From Rhizobium lentis (lineage in GTDB: Bacteria > Pseudomonadota > Alphaproteobacteria > Rhizobiales > Rhizobiaceae), in contig NZ_CP071454.1 of the NCBI RefSeq assembly GCF_017352135.1, positions 682,001 to 746,000 of the forward strand: DNA of 64,000 nt, given 5' to 3'. Made by a program: the position numbers and the translations under genes. The notes beneath the pieces were generated by a model. It was not told where the DNA came from. It worked only from the letters and a program-made list of their open reading frames with translations, and searched no databases. Positions within the stretch are counted from its first letter, which is position 1; every line of letters begins with the position of its first letter. Shown one piece after another: positions 54,639 through 63,507 of this stretch.

Positions 54639-55628
54639 ATGAGGAAGGCATTATTGCTTACAGCTGCCGTATTGGCGCTCACGGCCGGTCAAGCCTTGGC
54701 CGCCAAGAAGCAGCTCGTCATCGTCGTCAAGGGCCTCGACAACCCGTTCTTCGAGGCGATCAACCAGGGTTGCCAGAAATGGAACAAGGAAAACGCATCT
54801 GCGGAATATGAATGCTTCTACACCGGCCCGGCATCGACCTCCGATGAAGCCGGTGAGGCGCAGATCGTCCAGGATATGCTCGGCAAGGCGGATACGGCGG
54901 CGATCGCCATCTCGCCGTCCAACGCCAAGCTGATCGCCCAGACACTGAAGACCGCCAATCCGAGCGTTCCGGTCATGACGCTCGATGCCGATCTTGCGGC
55001 GGAAGATGCGGCACTGCGCAAGACCTATCTCGGCACCGATAACTATCTGATGGGCGCGCGGATCGGCGAATACATCAAGAAGGCCAAGCCGAACGGCGGT
55101 AAGATCTGCACCATCGAAGGCAACCCCGGCGCCGACAACATCCTGCGCCGCGCGCAAGGCATGCGTGACACGCTGAGCGGCCAGAAGGACCTCCCCGCAT
55201 TGAAGGGCGAAGGCGGCTGGACGGAAGTTGCCGGCTGCCCCGTCTTCACCAATGACGACGGCGCCAAGGGCGTTCAGGCGATGACCGATATTCTCGCCGC
55301 CAATCCCGACCTCGATGCTTTCGGCATCATGGGCGGCTGGCCGCTGTTCGGCGCACCCCAGCCCTATCGCGACCTGTTCAAGCCGATGGCAGACAAGATC
55401 GCCAAGAACGAGTTCGTCATCGGCGCCGCCGATACGATTGGCGAAGAGGTGGCGATCGCCAAGGAAGGCCTCGTCACCGCCCTCGTCGGCCAGCGGCCGT
55501 TCGAAATGGGGTACAAGGCTCCCTCTGTCATGATGGACCTGATCGCAGGAAAGCCGGTCGAGGACCCGGTCTTCACCGGGCTTGACGAATGCACCAAGGA
55601 TACCGTCGACACCTGCATTCAGAAATAA
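54639..55628 (+). CDS. CUT2 sugar ABC transporter periplasmic binding protein
   Basis: A protein of 329 residues with a signal peptide (MRKALLLTAAVLALTAGQAL, cut after ALA) and the periplasmic sugar-binding fold of the RbsB family (VIVVKGLDNPFFEAINQGCQKW, AIAISPSNAKLIAQTLKTA, MTLDADLAAEDAALRKTYLGTDN). It carries at least six Cys, more than usual, which may form disulfides. It should deliver its sugar to the permease and ATPase of the divergent unit. A strong AAGGGAGG site precedes it. Confidence 0.87.
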   Translation: MRKALLLTAAVLALTAGQALAAKKQLVIVVKGLDNPFFEAINQGCQKWNKENASAEYECFYTGPASTSDEAGEAQIVQDMLGKADTAAIAISPSNAKLIAQTLKTANPSVPVMTLDADLAAEDAALRKTYLGTDNYLMGARIGEYIKKAKPNGGKICTIEGNPGADNILRRAQGMRDTLSGQKDLPALKGEGGWTEVAGCPVFTNDDGAKGVQAMTDILAANPDLDAFGIMGGWPLFGAPQPYRDLFKPMADKIAKNEFVIGAADTIGEEVAIAKEGLVTALVGQRPFEMGYKAPSVMMDLIAGKPVEDPVFTGLDECTKDTVDTCIQK

Positions 55629-55679
55629 GGCGTTCATCGGAGCGCTCGTGCGAGCGGGCGCTCCGACCCACCACACCCG

Positions 55680-56549
55680 TTACAGGTTGGAAAACAACCA
55701 ATCCGAAAAGGCGCGCATACCAGCTGTGACCTGCCGCGATTGCAGGCGCGTCAGCCAGTAGCTTCCGAGCGATATGGAAGTAGCAAAGGGCTGCACGATC
55801 GCGCCCGAAGCAAGGTGCCTCGAAAACATTGAAGGCGGCGCGAGCGCGATCCCCAATCCCTGGAGTGCAGCCTCCATCATGCCGACGGAAGAGTCGAAGA
55901 CGATGCCGGCATTCACCTGCGCCGCCGGCGGAACGCCGGCCGCCCGAAACCACGTGCTCCACTCATCCGCGCGATAGCTGCGAAGAAGCCTCGCCCCGGC
56001 AAGGTCCGCCGGCGATTGTATGTCCTCCGCCAAATTGGGAACGCAGAGAGGCGAGAGAGGCGCGTCGAACAGGCGCTGCGCCTCCGTGCCGTGCCATGAG
56101 CCGCTGCCGAAACGGATGGCGAAATCCAGCCCCTCGGCCGCCGGATCGACGCGATTGTTGTTGGTGGAAACCCGCACATCAATGAAAGGATGCCGCCGCT
56201 GGAAATCCGAGAGCCGTGGCAAAAGCCAGCCAACGGCGAATGTGCCGACCACGCCCAGAAACAGCAATTCCCTGACCTGCCCTGCCTCGATCCTGTCGAG
56301 CGCCGTCGCCATCTGATCGAAAGAGCCGGTCACCGTCGGCAGCAGCGCCTCGCCTTCCGCCGTGATCTTCAAGCCGCGGGGAAGGCGCTGGAAGAGCGCC
56401 ACCCCCAATCGCTTCTCCAGGCCCTTGACCTGCTGGCTGACGGCCGCCTGGGTCACGCAGAGTTCGATCGCGGCGCGGGTGAAGCTCAGATGCCTTGCCG
56501 AGGCTTCGAAGGCTCTGAGACCGTTCAACGGGAGGAATGGACGAACCAT
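55680..56549 (-). CDS. ampR: LysR-family regulator, AmpR/GcvA type
   Basis: A protein of 289 residues with the GcvA/AmpR-type start PFLPLNGLRAFEASARHLSFTRAAIELCVTQAAVSQQVKGLEKRLGVALFQR. It is divergent from a class C beta-lactamase gene, the order of ampR-ampC. AmpR senses murein fragments and activates ampC. The name rests mainly on this position; the effector domain cannot be told from GcvA-like ones by eye. Confidence 0.82.
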   Translation of the reverse strand: MVRPFLPLNGLRAFEASARHLSFTRAAIELCVTQAAVSQQVKGLEKRLGVALFQRLPRGLKITAEGEALLPTVTGSFDQMATALDRIEAGQVRELLFLGVVGTFAVGWLLPRLSDFQRRHPFIDVRVSTNNNRVDPAAEGLDFAIRFGSGSWHGTEAQRLFDAPLSPLCVPNLAEDIQSPADLAGARLLRSYRADEWSTWFRAAGVPPAAQVNAGIVFDSSVGMMEAALQGLGIALAPPSMFSRHLASGAIVQPFATSISLGSYWLTRLQSRQVTAGMRAFSDWLFSNL

Positions 56550-56674
56550 AGAAGCCCTAGAATTTCTTTTATCTCCCGCGAGATATCATCGTTTGTGATT
56601 GGAAAACAGCGCCTTTAAACGCCGTCTGCGTGCGCTTCGCGCACTCACGGGCCGCCCTTTGGAGAATGACTGAT
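56550..56674. promoter_or_regulatory. Divergent ampR / ampC promoter region
   Basis: 125 bases between the start codons of the two divergent genes, AT-rich near 56555-56600. It is expected to hold the AmpR operator with T-N11-A boxes; the exact site was not fixed. Confidence 0.45.
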
Positions 56675-57829
56675 ATGAAGAGTATTGGGATAAGAATTTT
56701 ATCGGCCGCTTTGATCTCGGCCTGCGCGTCCACAAGCGGCTTTGCCGCCGACGAGGCGAAAGTGAGAGCGATCGCGGACGCCGCGATCAAGCCGGTCATG
56801 GACAAACACGCCATTCCGGGCATGGCCGTCGGCATAACCGTCGACGGCACGGAGCATGTCTTCACCTATGGCGTCGAATCGAAGCAGACGGGCAGGCCGG
56901 TGGGACCGACGACGCTCTTCGAGCTCGGGTCGATCAGCAAGACTTTCACGGTAACGCTTGCCTCCTATGCGCAAGAAACGGGCGCGCTTTCGCTGTCGGG
57001 CAAGGTCAGCCACTATCTGCCGGCGATGAAGGGAAAGCCGTTCGGCGAAGTCACGCTCGCTGATCTTGCCACCCACACGGCGGGCGGCTTTCCGCTGCAG
57101 CTGCCCGATGACATCAGAAGCGAAAAGCAACTGCTTGACTATTTCGCAGCCTGGGAACCATCCTATGCCGAGGGGACGCAGAGAAGCTACGCCAATCCGA
57201 GCATCGGCATGCTCGGCTATATCACGGCGAAAGCCATGGGCGGCGATTTTGCCGCCTTGGCGGAAGGCCGCCTGTTTCCCGCTCTCGGACTGCAGAACAC
57301 CTATATCAATCTGCCTCAGTCGCGGATGACGGATTATGCCCAGGGCTATAAGCGCACCGGCGAGCCGGCCCGCCTGACTGCGGCCCTGCTTTCCTCCGAA
57401 GCCTATGGCGTGAGATCGACGGCCGGCGACATGATCCGCTTCGTCGGCGCCAATTTGGGCCTCGTCAAGCTCGACGAAACACTACAGCAGGCCATCCGCA
57501 ATACGCATGTCGGATATTTCGGCGTCGGAGCGATGACTCAGGGTCTGATCTGGGAGCAATATGCCTATCCCGCCGCGCCGGCGAACTTGCTTGAGGGCAA
57601 TTCGCCAGCGATGCTGAAGACCCTTCCGGTCTCCGAACTGCGCCCGCCAATGACACCGCGCGACGACGTCTGGATCAATAAGACCGGCTCGACCAACGGC
57701 TTCGGCGCCTATGTCGCTTTCATTCCCAAGCAGCGCCTCGGCATCGTCATCCTGGCCAATAAAAATTATCCCAACGAGGATCGCGTCGCCGCCGCCTACC
57801 AGATTCTGACCGCGCTGTCGGCCGACTGA
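56675..57829 (+). CDS. ampC: Class C beta-lactamase (AmpC-like)
   Basis: From the ATG at 56675 (TTGGAGA upstream) the protein has 384 residues. A signal peptide (cut after SGFA) leads to the serine beta-lactamase fold with all three class C motifs: Ser86-Ile-Ser-Lys89, Tyr172-Ala-Asn174 and Lys336-Thr-Gly338. It hydrolyses beta-lactams, mainly cephalosporins, in the periplasm. Closely related esterases and D-peptidases share these motifs, but the YAN motif and the ampR neighbour favour a beta-lactamase. Confidence 0.88.
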   Translation: MKSIGIRILSAALISACASTSGFAADEAKVRAIADAAIKPVMDKHAIPGMAVGITVDGTEHVFTYGVESKQTGRPVGPTTLFELGSISKTFTVTLASYAQETGALSLSGKVSHYLPAMKGKPFGEVTLADLATHTAGGFPLQLPDDIRSEKQLLDYFAAWEPSYAEGTQRSYANPSIGMLGYITAKAMGGDFAALAEGRLFPALGLQNTYINLPQSRMTDYAQGYKRTGEPARLTAALLSSEAYGVRSTAGDMIRFVGANLGLVKLDETLQQAIRNTHVGYFGVGAMTQGLIWEQYAYPAAPANLLEGNSPAMLKTLPVSELRPPMTPRDDVWINKTGSTNGFGAYVAFIPKQRLGIVILANKNYPNEDRVAAAYQILTALSAD

Positions 57830-58201
57830 GCGGCAATGGGCGCAGTCGGCGTGACGCACGCCGGAGCGGGCTGTTTACGCGTCGGGCTTTGAAGCGGGCC
57901 GAAGGCACGCTCTGAATCAATGAGCTCATCTCGAGTCAGACTTTAGCCCGATGCGCGACTTCGCCCTTATGATAGAGAACCTTTAGTGGCTGACGGACAC
58001 GCCGCAGTCGAGCCGGCTGCAGCCTATGTCCGAGAACCCGCAACTACACCCCGGACGGGGATCCATACTACCGTGAGTAATAGGAATTAATAATTAAGAT
58101 TAACGCGCGAGTATTTCTTAGAAATAATCTAAGGAATTGCCAGCCATAATAGGGAATGCTAATAAACAATTACCTAACTTGAAGTCACCAGGGGCATACA
58201 A
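57830..58201. promoter_or_regulatory. AT-rich upstream region of the polysaccharide genes, with inverted repeat
   Basis: A 372-base gap without gene. AT content rises strongly from about 58075. ATTTCTTAGA (58113-58122) and TCTAAGGAAT (58128-58137) form an inverted repeat with one G-U mismatch around a 5-base centre, 65 bases before the next start. This may be an operator or promoter element of the polysaccharide genes. Confidence 0.4.
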
Positions 58202-59182
58202 ATGAAAACTGTATTGATTTCGGGCGGAGCTGGTTTCATCGGATCGCATCTGTGCGACCGACTTCTGCTCAGGACGGACGTTCAGAAACTTGTCGTTGTC
58301 GATAACCTTTGGACCGGACTTTTCGAGAATATCGAGCACATCAAGGACCCTCGTTTCCACTTCGTGAAATCGGATGTCGAAACGCTGCAGACCTCCGAAC
58401 AATTCGACGAAATCTACCATCTTGCCTCTCCCGCATCGCCGCCCTGGTATATGAAGGAGCCGAAGCGGACGATTTCCGCCAACCTTCTCGGGGCAATGCG
58501 GCTTCTCGACCTCCTGAAGAAGGGCGGCCGTTTCGGCTTTACCTCTTCCTCCGAAGTCTATGGCGACCCGCTGGTCTCGCCGCAGCCGGAATCCTACAAG
58601 GGCCAGGTCGACTGTACTGGGCCGCGCTCGTCTTACGATGAGAGCAAGCGGTGCACGGAATCGCTCCTGTTCGAGATGCAGCGCACCCAGGGGCTTGACG
58701 TCAAGGTCGTCCGGCCCTTCAACATTTACGGCCCCCGCACCCGCCCCGACGATGGACGCGCGGTTTCCAACTTCGTCACCCAGGCGCTGTCGGGCCGCCC
58801 GATCACCGTGTTCGGCGACGGTCTGCAGTCCCGCAGCTGGGGTTACGTCGACGATATCGTCGACGGCTTCGCCCGCTATTTCTGGATTAACCAAACCGAC
58901 TATAAGGGGCCTCTCAACGTCGGCAACGATCGCGAGATCTCGGTTCTCGAGGTCGCGCAATATGTGTCCCGCCTCGTCGGCGGCGTGCCGATCGTCTTCG
59001 AGCCGTCACCCCCGCAGGATCCCACCAACCGGCGGCCGGACCTGAGCAATGCGAATTACGTCATGCCCGACTGGTCGTGCAAGATCAGCTACGAACAGGG
59101 TGTGGCCATGACGCTCGACTGGTTTAAGGAGAAAATGAAGGCCGACAAGCAATCATCGCGGCTGCTCACCGCGCGTCGTTGA
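58202..59182 (+). CDS. NAD-dependent epimerase of the UDP-glucuronate decarboxylase type
   Basis: A protein of 326 residues of the extended SDR family: GGAGFIGSHLCDRLL at the N-terminus, HLASPASPPWYMKEP, TSSSEVYGDPL and YDESKRCTE (Tyr-x3-Lys), then RPFNIYGPRTRPDDGR and VFGDGLQSRSWGYVDDIV. HLASPASP and the ESKR motif are typical of UDP-xylose synthases, which decarboxylate UDP-glucuronate; other dTDP/UDP-sugar epimerases remain possible. It is the first of a row of surface-polysaccharide genes and has AGGGG upstream. Confidence 0.82.
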   Translation: MKTVLISGGAGFIGSHLCDRLLLRTDVQKLVVVDNLWTGLFENIEHIKDPRFHFVKSDVETLQTSEQFDEIYHLASPASPPWYMKEPKRTISANLLGAMRLLDLLKKGGRFGFTSSSEVYGDPLVSPQPESYKGQVDCTGPRSSYDESKRCTESLLFEMQRTQGLDVKVVRPFNIYGPRTRPDDGRAVSNFVTQALSGRPITVFGDGLQSRSWGYVDDIVDGFARYFWINQTDYKGPLNVGNDREISVLEVAQYVSRLVGGVPIVFEPSPPQDPTNRRPDLSNANYVMPDWSCKISYEQGVAMTLDWFKEKMKADKQSSRLLTARR

Positions 59183-59325
59183 TGCGGGCTGCCTGGAGCC
59201 TCGTCGCGTCCTTTCGGACGCGAAAGCTGCTCCGGTTTTCCGAATTGACGCATCGTGCTTTCCGAAGATCGATCTCGATCTAGGCTCGATGCGCACGGCT
59301 CAACGGTACGATCGAGAGTGTGTTG

Positions 59326-60504
59326 ATGCGAGTACCAATTCCGTCCGATCTCAAAGACATAAATTTTCCCGTACCAATTCACTATCTCGATTTCCCCTCG
59401 GCTGGTGTCGATGCCGTTTCGCCCGCCCTCTCCGAGGGGCTTGTGGTCTTTCTGTCGGATGGCCTTCCCGTCGGACAGGCTTACGTGGAAGGACCCGAGA
59501 GGGCAGCCGTGCTGGTCGAGCGTGTCGTTCGGCGCGACACGCTCGACCATGCCCGCCGCGTGGCTGAAACCCCGCTCGGCAATCGCGACGTCAGCATTTT
59601 GATCTGCACCAAGGACCGGCCGGAGGAACTGCGCCGCTGCCTGGCCTCGATTCCGGAACAATCGCTTCGTCCGGTCGAAATCATCGTGGTGGACAACGCC
59701 TCCGCCGGGGATGCGACGCGTCGCGTTGTCGAGGAAGCGGGCGCAACCTACGTCCGGGAGGACCGGGTCGGGCTGGATTATGCCCGCAATGCCGCCATCC
59801 GTGCGGCGAAAACCGAATTCGTTGCCTTCACCGACGATGACGTGGTTCTCCATGAGCGATGGCTGGAGAACCTGATGAAGGCGTTCGATCAGCCGGAGAT
59901 CGCCTGCGTGACCGGCTTGATCCTTCCCGGCGAACTTGCAACGCCGGCGCAGTTCATCTTCGAAAAACATTGGGGCTTCGGCAGAGGTTATCTCCGGCAG
60001 GACTTCGACCACCATTTCTATAACAGCCACGCGCGTTACGGGGCGCCGGTCTGGACCATCGGCGCTGGCGCCAGCCAGGCCTTCCGCCGCAAGGTCTTCG
60101 ACGAGATCGGCCTGTTCGACGTCCGCCTGGACATGGGCGCTGCGGGCTGTTCGGGCGATTCCGAATATTGGAACCGGCTCCTCCATCACGGCCATGTCTG
60201 CCGCTACGAGCCCACCGCCGTCTCCTGGCACTTCCATCGCAAGGATATGAAGGGGCTGGCCAAACAGATCCACCAATATATGAGCGGCCATATCGCGGCG
60301 CTGCTCGTCCAGTATCAGAACACCGGAAACGGCGGCAACCTCCGGCGCATCCTCATCTCCTTCCCGAAATATTTTGCCGGACGGCTACGCAAACGCCTGC
60401 GCAAGGGTGTGTCGTCGCACGACGTCTTCCTGAAGCAGGAAATACTTGGATGCGTCAGTGGCGCGCTCTACGTTCTGCGCCGATGGAAGATGCCCGCATG
60501 GTGA
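59326..60504 (+). CDS. Family 2 glycosyltransferase
   Basis: A protein of 392 residues. About 90 N-terminal residues of unknown role precede a GT2 domain (ISILICTKDRPEELRRCLASIPEQSLRPVEIIVVDNAS type start, AFTDDDVVLHERWLENL with the metal-binding Asp). It should transfer a sugar from a nucleotide donor during exopolysaccharide or surface glycan synthesis. The start is the ATG at 59326, two codons after the GTG that opens the frame; GAGAG lies upstream. Its stop overlaps the next start (ATGGTGA at 60498-60504), so the products are likely made together. Confidence 0.83.
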   Translation: MRVPIPSDLKDINFPVPIHYLDFPSAGVDAVSPALSEGLVVFLSDGLPVGQAYVEGPERAAVLVERVVRRDTLDHARRVAETPLGNRDVSILICTKDRPEELRRCLASIPEQSLRPVEIIVVDNASAGDATRRVVEEAGATYVREDRVGLDYARNAAIRAAKTEFVAFTDDDVVLHERWLENLMKAFDQPEIACVTGLILPGELATPAQFIFEKHWGFGRGYLRQDFDHHFYNSHARYGAPVWTIGAGASQAFRRKVFDEIGLFDVRLDMGAAGCSGDSEYWNRLLHHGHVCRYEPTAVSWHFHRKDMKGLAKQIHQYMSGHIAALLVQYQNTGNGGNLRRILISFPKYFAGRLRKRLRKGVSSHDVFLKQEILGCVSGALYVLRRWKMPAW

Positions 60505-63500
60505 GCGCCGCGACGCCGGATATTTCCTTCCTCATCCCTGCCTACAATGCGGAGGCCACACTTGCCGAATGTCTTGCCAGCCTGCAGCGGCAGACGCTTT
60601 CGAACTGGCAGGCGGTCGTCGTCGACGATGGTTCGAGCGACCGCACTTGGGACGTTCTGCAAGGCATCGCCGCAACCGACGCCCGCATTCTGCCCGTTCA
60701 TCAGGCAAATGCCGGTGCGGCGGCGGCGCGAAACCATGCCGCGCGTCTGGCGGCCGCCCCCCTGCTCTCCATGCTGGACGCCGACGATTGGCTGGATGCA
60801 AGCTTCATCGAATCCATGCTGCCGGTGGCGGAGGATGGATCTCAGCCGATCATCGCCTTTTGCGCCTACCGCCGGGTCGCCCCGGACGGGCGCATGATGC
60901 CGGTGGAACAGGCGCCGATGCTGGCGGGCGATGCTGCCAAGCGCGAGTTCTCCTCCTTTTGTGCGCTCGCCATCCACACGGTCGTCTTTCCCAAGAGCCT
61001 GTTCGAACGTATGGGCGGCATGGACGAGAGCTTGCAGACCGGCGAGGAATGGGACCTCTGGCTGCGCATGGCCTTTGCGGGCGCCGAGTTTCGCCGTGTC
61101 GACAAATGCCTCGCCTTTTATCGCATGAAAGCGGGCTCGCTGTCCGGCGATCCATTCAAGCTGGTGCGTGACGCCGTCCGAGTCACGACGAAGGCCGAGG
61201 CTCTGCGTCTGCAGCATGGCTTGGACGTTGAGGGGCCTGAGACCGGCTGGATGACGCCCGGCCTCAGCCAGCTGCGCATGCTCGCCTGGGCAGTCTCGGC
61301 AAGGCTCAGCCCGGCAACCGAGATCGCAGCTCTTGCCGCGCTCGTGCCGGTCATGCCGGATGCGGCGGGCCATGAGAACTTTCTTGTCGCGGTGATCATG
61401 CACGGCCTGCGGACGGGATTATTGACCGAGCGGGGCGACGAGCTGATCGACGCGCTCGACAAATGGCAAGCGCCCTTTCTGTCGCTCATCGATCAGATCC
61501 AGCAGCATTCTTTCCCCGGCACCGGGCGGAAGATCATCGAGATCGCCTGTTGGCAGCTCTCGGCCGCCAACCCTTTGCGATCCTTTACGCTCGGCAATTT
61601 CCAGGTGGTCAGCGTCGACCTCGGCGCGCTATCGAGAATCCCCAAGACCGAACGAGCCGACTCGCTGATCATGCATGCCTTTTCCGGCGGACTGCAGGTT
61701 GGAACCTTAGTCGGGCCATTCTGGGGCGATCTGTCGATCCGGGCGCAAATCAGGCTGATCATGCAGGAGATGCAGGCGACAGAGCATCTGCCGACGCCGG
61801 CAACCCTTGCCTATGCCCGCTCCTGGACAACCGAGGCCCTGCGAGGCTACCGGGGCTTTGGCGGCCTCATCATCAGGCGCGGCCGCCGGCGAGGACGTCT
61901 GAAAAAGCTGATGGGGCGTATCGCCGGCAATGCTCTGCTTGCCACAACGCCGGGCGACCAACAGGACAACGACGCCCGGCTGTCCGGCATCCTGCGGGAT
62001 CTCGAAGGTCGTCTAAGCCCGCGGCTTGCCAAACCCTCCGGCGCGGGGCCGGAGAAGGGAGCAGAAACGACCACCCCTAAGTCCGAACAAGAGTATTGGG
62101 AACAGATATTTGAGCATCCGGACCCCTGGAACTACGTTTCGGTCTATGAGCAGGTCAAATATGAGCAGACATTGAACCTGATCCCGCAGGGGATCGAAAA
62201 GGCCCTGGAACTTGCCTGCGCCGAAGGGATCTTCACCGAGAAGCTGGCGAAAAAAGTCGGCCGGTTGACGGCGACGGACATTTCCCAGCGAGCGATCGAC
62301 AGGGCGACCGAGCGGTGCCGCGGTCATGACAATGTCGAGCTGCGTGTTCTCGACTTCGTCAGGAGCGATTTGCCGCCCGAGCAAGATCTCGTCGTCTGCT
62401 CCGAAGTCCTCTATTACATGAAGGATGAGCAGATGCTGGCTGCCGTCTGCCGGAAGATGGCGGCGGCGGTGAAGCCGGGCGGCTGTTTGATTACAGCCCA
62501 TGCGCATCTCCGCCGGGACGAGCCTCGCCGGACGGGCTTCGATTGGGGCCATCCTTTCGGGGTGGAGACGATCAGGCAGGTCCTCGCGGCCCAACCTGGG
62601 CTCGCCCTGGAAGAGACTGTTGATACCGAGCTTTACGCCATCCACCGGTTCAGGAAGGGCGCCGTGACCGATACCGTGCTGCGGGTCGAGCCGCATGGAA
62701 CGCCAATGGATGTCGATGTGGCAAAACATATCATCCGCGGACCGGAAGGCGTCGCGCGCGAGACCGCCTGGGAAACCGAGACCACGACCTCGATCCCGAT
62801 TTTGATGTATCATCGGATCGCAGACGAAGGCCCCGCCGCGCTCCGACGCTTCCGCACGCCGCCGGAGATTTTCCGCAAGCAGATGCAGTTCCTGCGCCGA
62901 CAGGGCTATTACGCCGTGACGACACCGACCTTGGTCGATCTTTTGCGCAGCGGCAGGCCGATACAGGGTCGGCCCGTGATGCTGACCTTCGACGACGCCT
63001 ATCTGGATTTTCGAACGAGCGCTTTCCCGATCCTGGCCGAGAATGATTTGAGTGCCGACGTGTTCGTCGTCACCGATAAAGTGGGCGGCCGCTCGGATTG
63101 GGATTCGGCCCATGGTGAAGCGGCGGCGCTGATGTCGTGGCCGGATATTCACGACTTGCACCAGCAAGGCATCAGCTTCGGCTCCCATCTCGCCTCCCAC
63201 GCACCGGCAAGCGCGATGGAAAACGATGCCTTGCTCGTCGAGGCTACGCTGTCGCGCAACGCGCTGGAGAGCCGGCTGGGCGGCCGAGTCCAATCTATCG
63301 CGCTGCCCTATGGTGCCACCGACTTCAGGGTGCCGGGCATTCTGGCGCTTGCCGGCTACGCGATCGGCTTCACCACACGACCGGCAACAGCCACCATCGA
63401 CGATAATGTCTTCAGCTTGCCGCGCCTCGAAGTCCGCGGCGACCGGCCGCTTGAAGCCTTCCCCGAACTGATGGGTATGCCGGGAGCCTTTATCGGATGA
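60498..63500 (+). CDS. Three-domain protein: GT2 glycosyltransferase, NodS-like methyltransferase and NodB-like deacetylase
   Basis: A protein of 1000 residues from the ATG at 60498 (GGAAGA at 7 bases). Domain 1, about 8-230, is a GT2 enzyme (FLIPAYNAEATLAECLASLQ, DDGSSD at 43-48, DADD at 94-97). A linker region to about 525 has no recognised domain. Domain 2, about 530-720, is a SAM methyltransferase of the NodS kind (ALELACAEGIFTEKLAKKVG, VVCSEVLYYM). Domain 3, about 765-990, is a polysaccharide deacetylase of the NodB kind (IPILMYHRI, MLTFDDAYLDF near 829, GSHLASHAP with metal His, ALPYGATDF). Together they could build, methylate and deacetylate an amino-sugar glycan. The frame is open 110 codons upstream inside the previous gene, without support. 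Confidence 0.85.
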   Translation: MVSAATPDISFLIPAYNAEATLAECLASLQRQTLSNWQAVVVDDGSSDRTWDVLQGIAATDARILPVHQANAGAAAARNHAARLAAAPLLSMLDADDWLDASFIESMLPVAEDGSQPIIAFCAYRRVAPDGRMMPVEQAPMLAGDAAKREFSSFCALAIHTVVFPKSLFERMGGMDESLQTGEEWDLWLRMAFAGAEFRRVDKCLAFYRMKAGSLSGDPFKLVRDAVRVTTKAEALRLQHGLDVEGPETGWMTPGLSQLRMLAWAVSARLSPATEIAALAALVPVMPDAAGHENFLVAVIMHGLRTGLLTERGDELIDALDKWQAPFLSLIDQIQQHSFPGTGRKIIEIACWQLSAANPLRSFTLGNFQVVSVDLGALSRIPKTERADSLIMHAFSGGLQVGTLVGPFWGDLSIRAQIRLIMQEMQATEHLPTPATLAYARSWTTEALRGYRGFGGLIIRRGRRRGRLKKLMGRIAGNALLATTPGDQQDNDARLSGILRDLEGRLSPRLAKPSGAGPEKGAETTTPKSEQEYWEQIFEHPDPWNYVSVYEQVKYEQTLNLIPQGIEKALELACAEGIFTEKLAKKVGRLTATDISQRAIDRATERCRGHDNVELRVLDFVRSDLPPEQDLVVCSEVLYYMKDEQMLAAVCRKMAAAVKPGGCLITAHAHLRRDEPRRTGFDWGHPFGVETIRQVLAAQPGLALEETVDTELYAIHRFRKGAVTDTVLRVEPHGTPMDVDVAKHIIRGPEGVARETAWETETTTSIPILMYHRIADEGPAALRRFRTPPEIFRKQMQFLRRQGYYAVTTPTLVDLLRSGRPIQGRPVMLTFDDAYLDFRTSAFPILAENDLSADVFVVTDKVGGRSDWDSAHGEAAALMSWPDIHDLHQQGISFGSHLASHAPASAMENDALLVEATLSRNALESRLGGRVQSIALPYGATDFRVPGILALAGYAIGFTTRPATATIDDNVFSLPRLEVRGDRPLEAFPELMGMPGAFIG

Positions 63501-63507
63501 CGACGCC

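Noticed and set aside
60498..63500. A real nod gene cluster
   Set aside because: No nodA, nodD, nod box or acyl-transfer gene is present; the resemblance is at domain level only.
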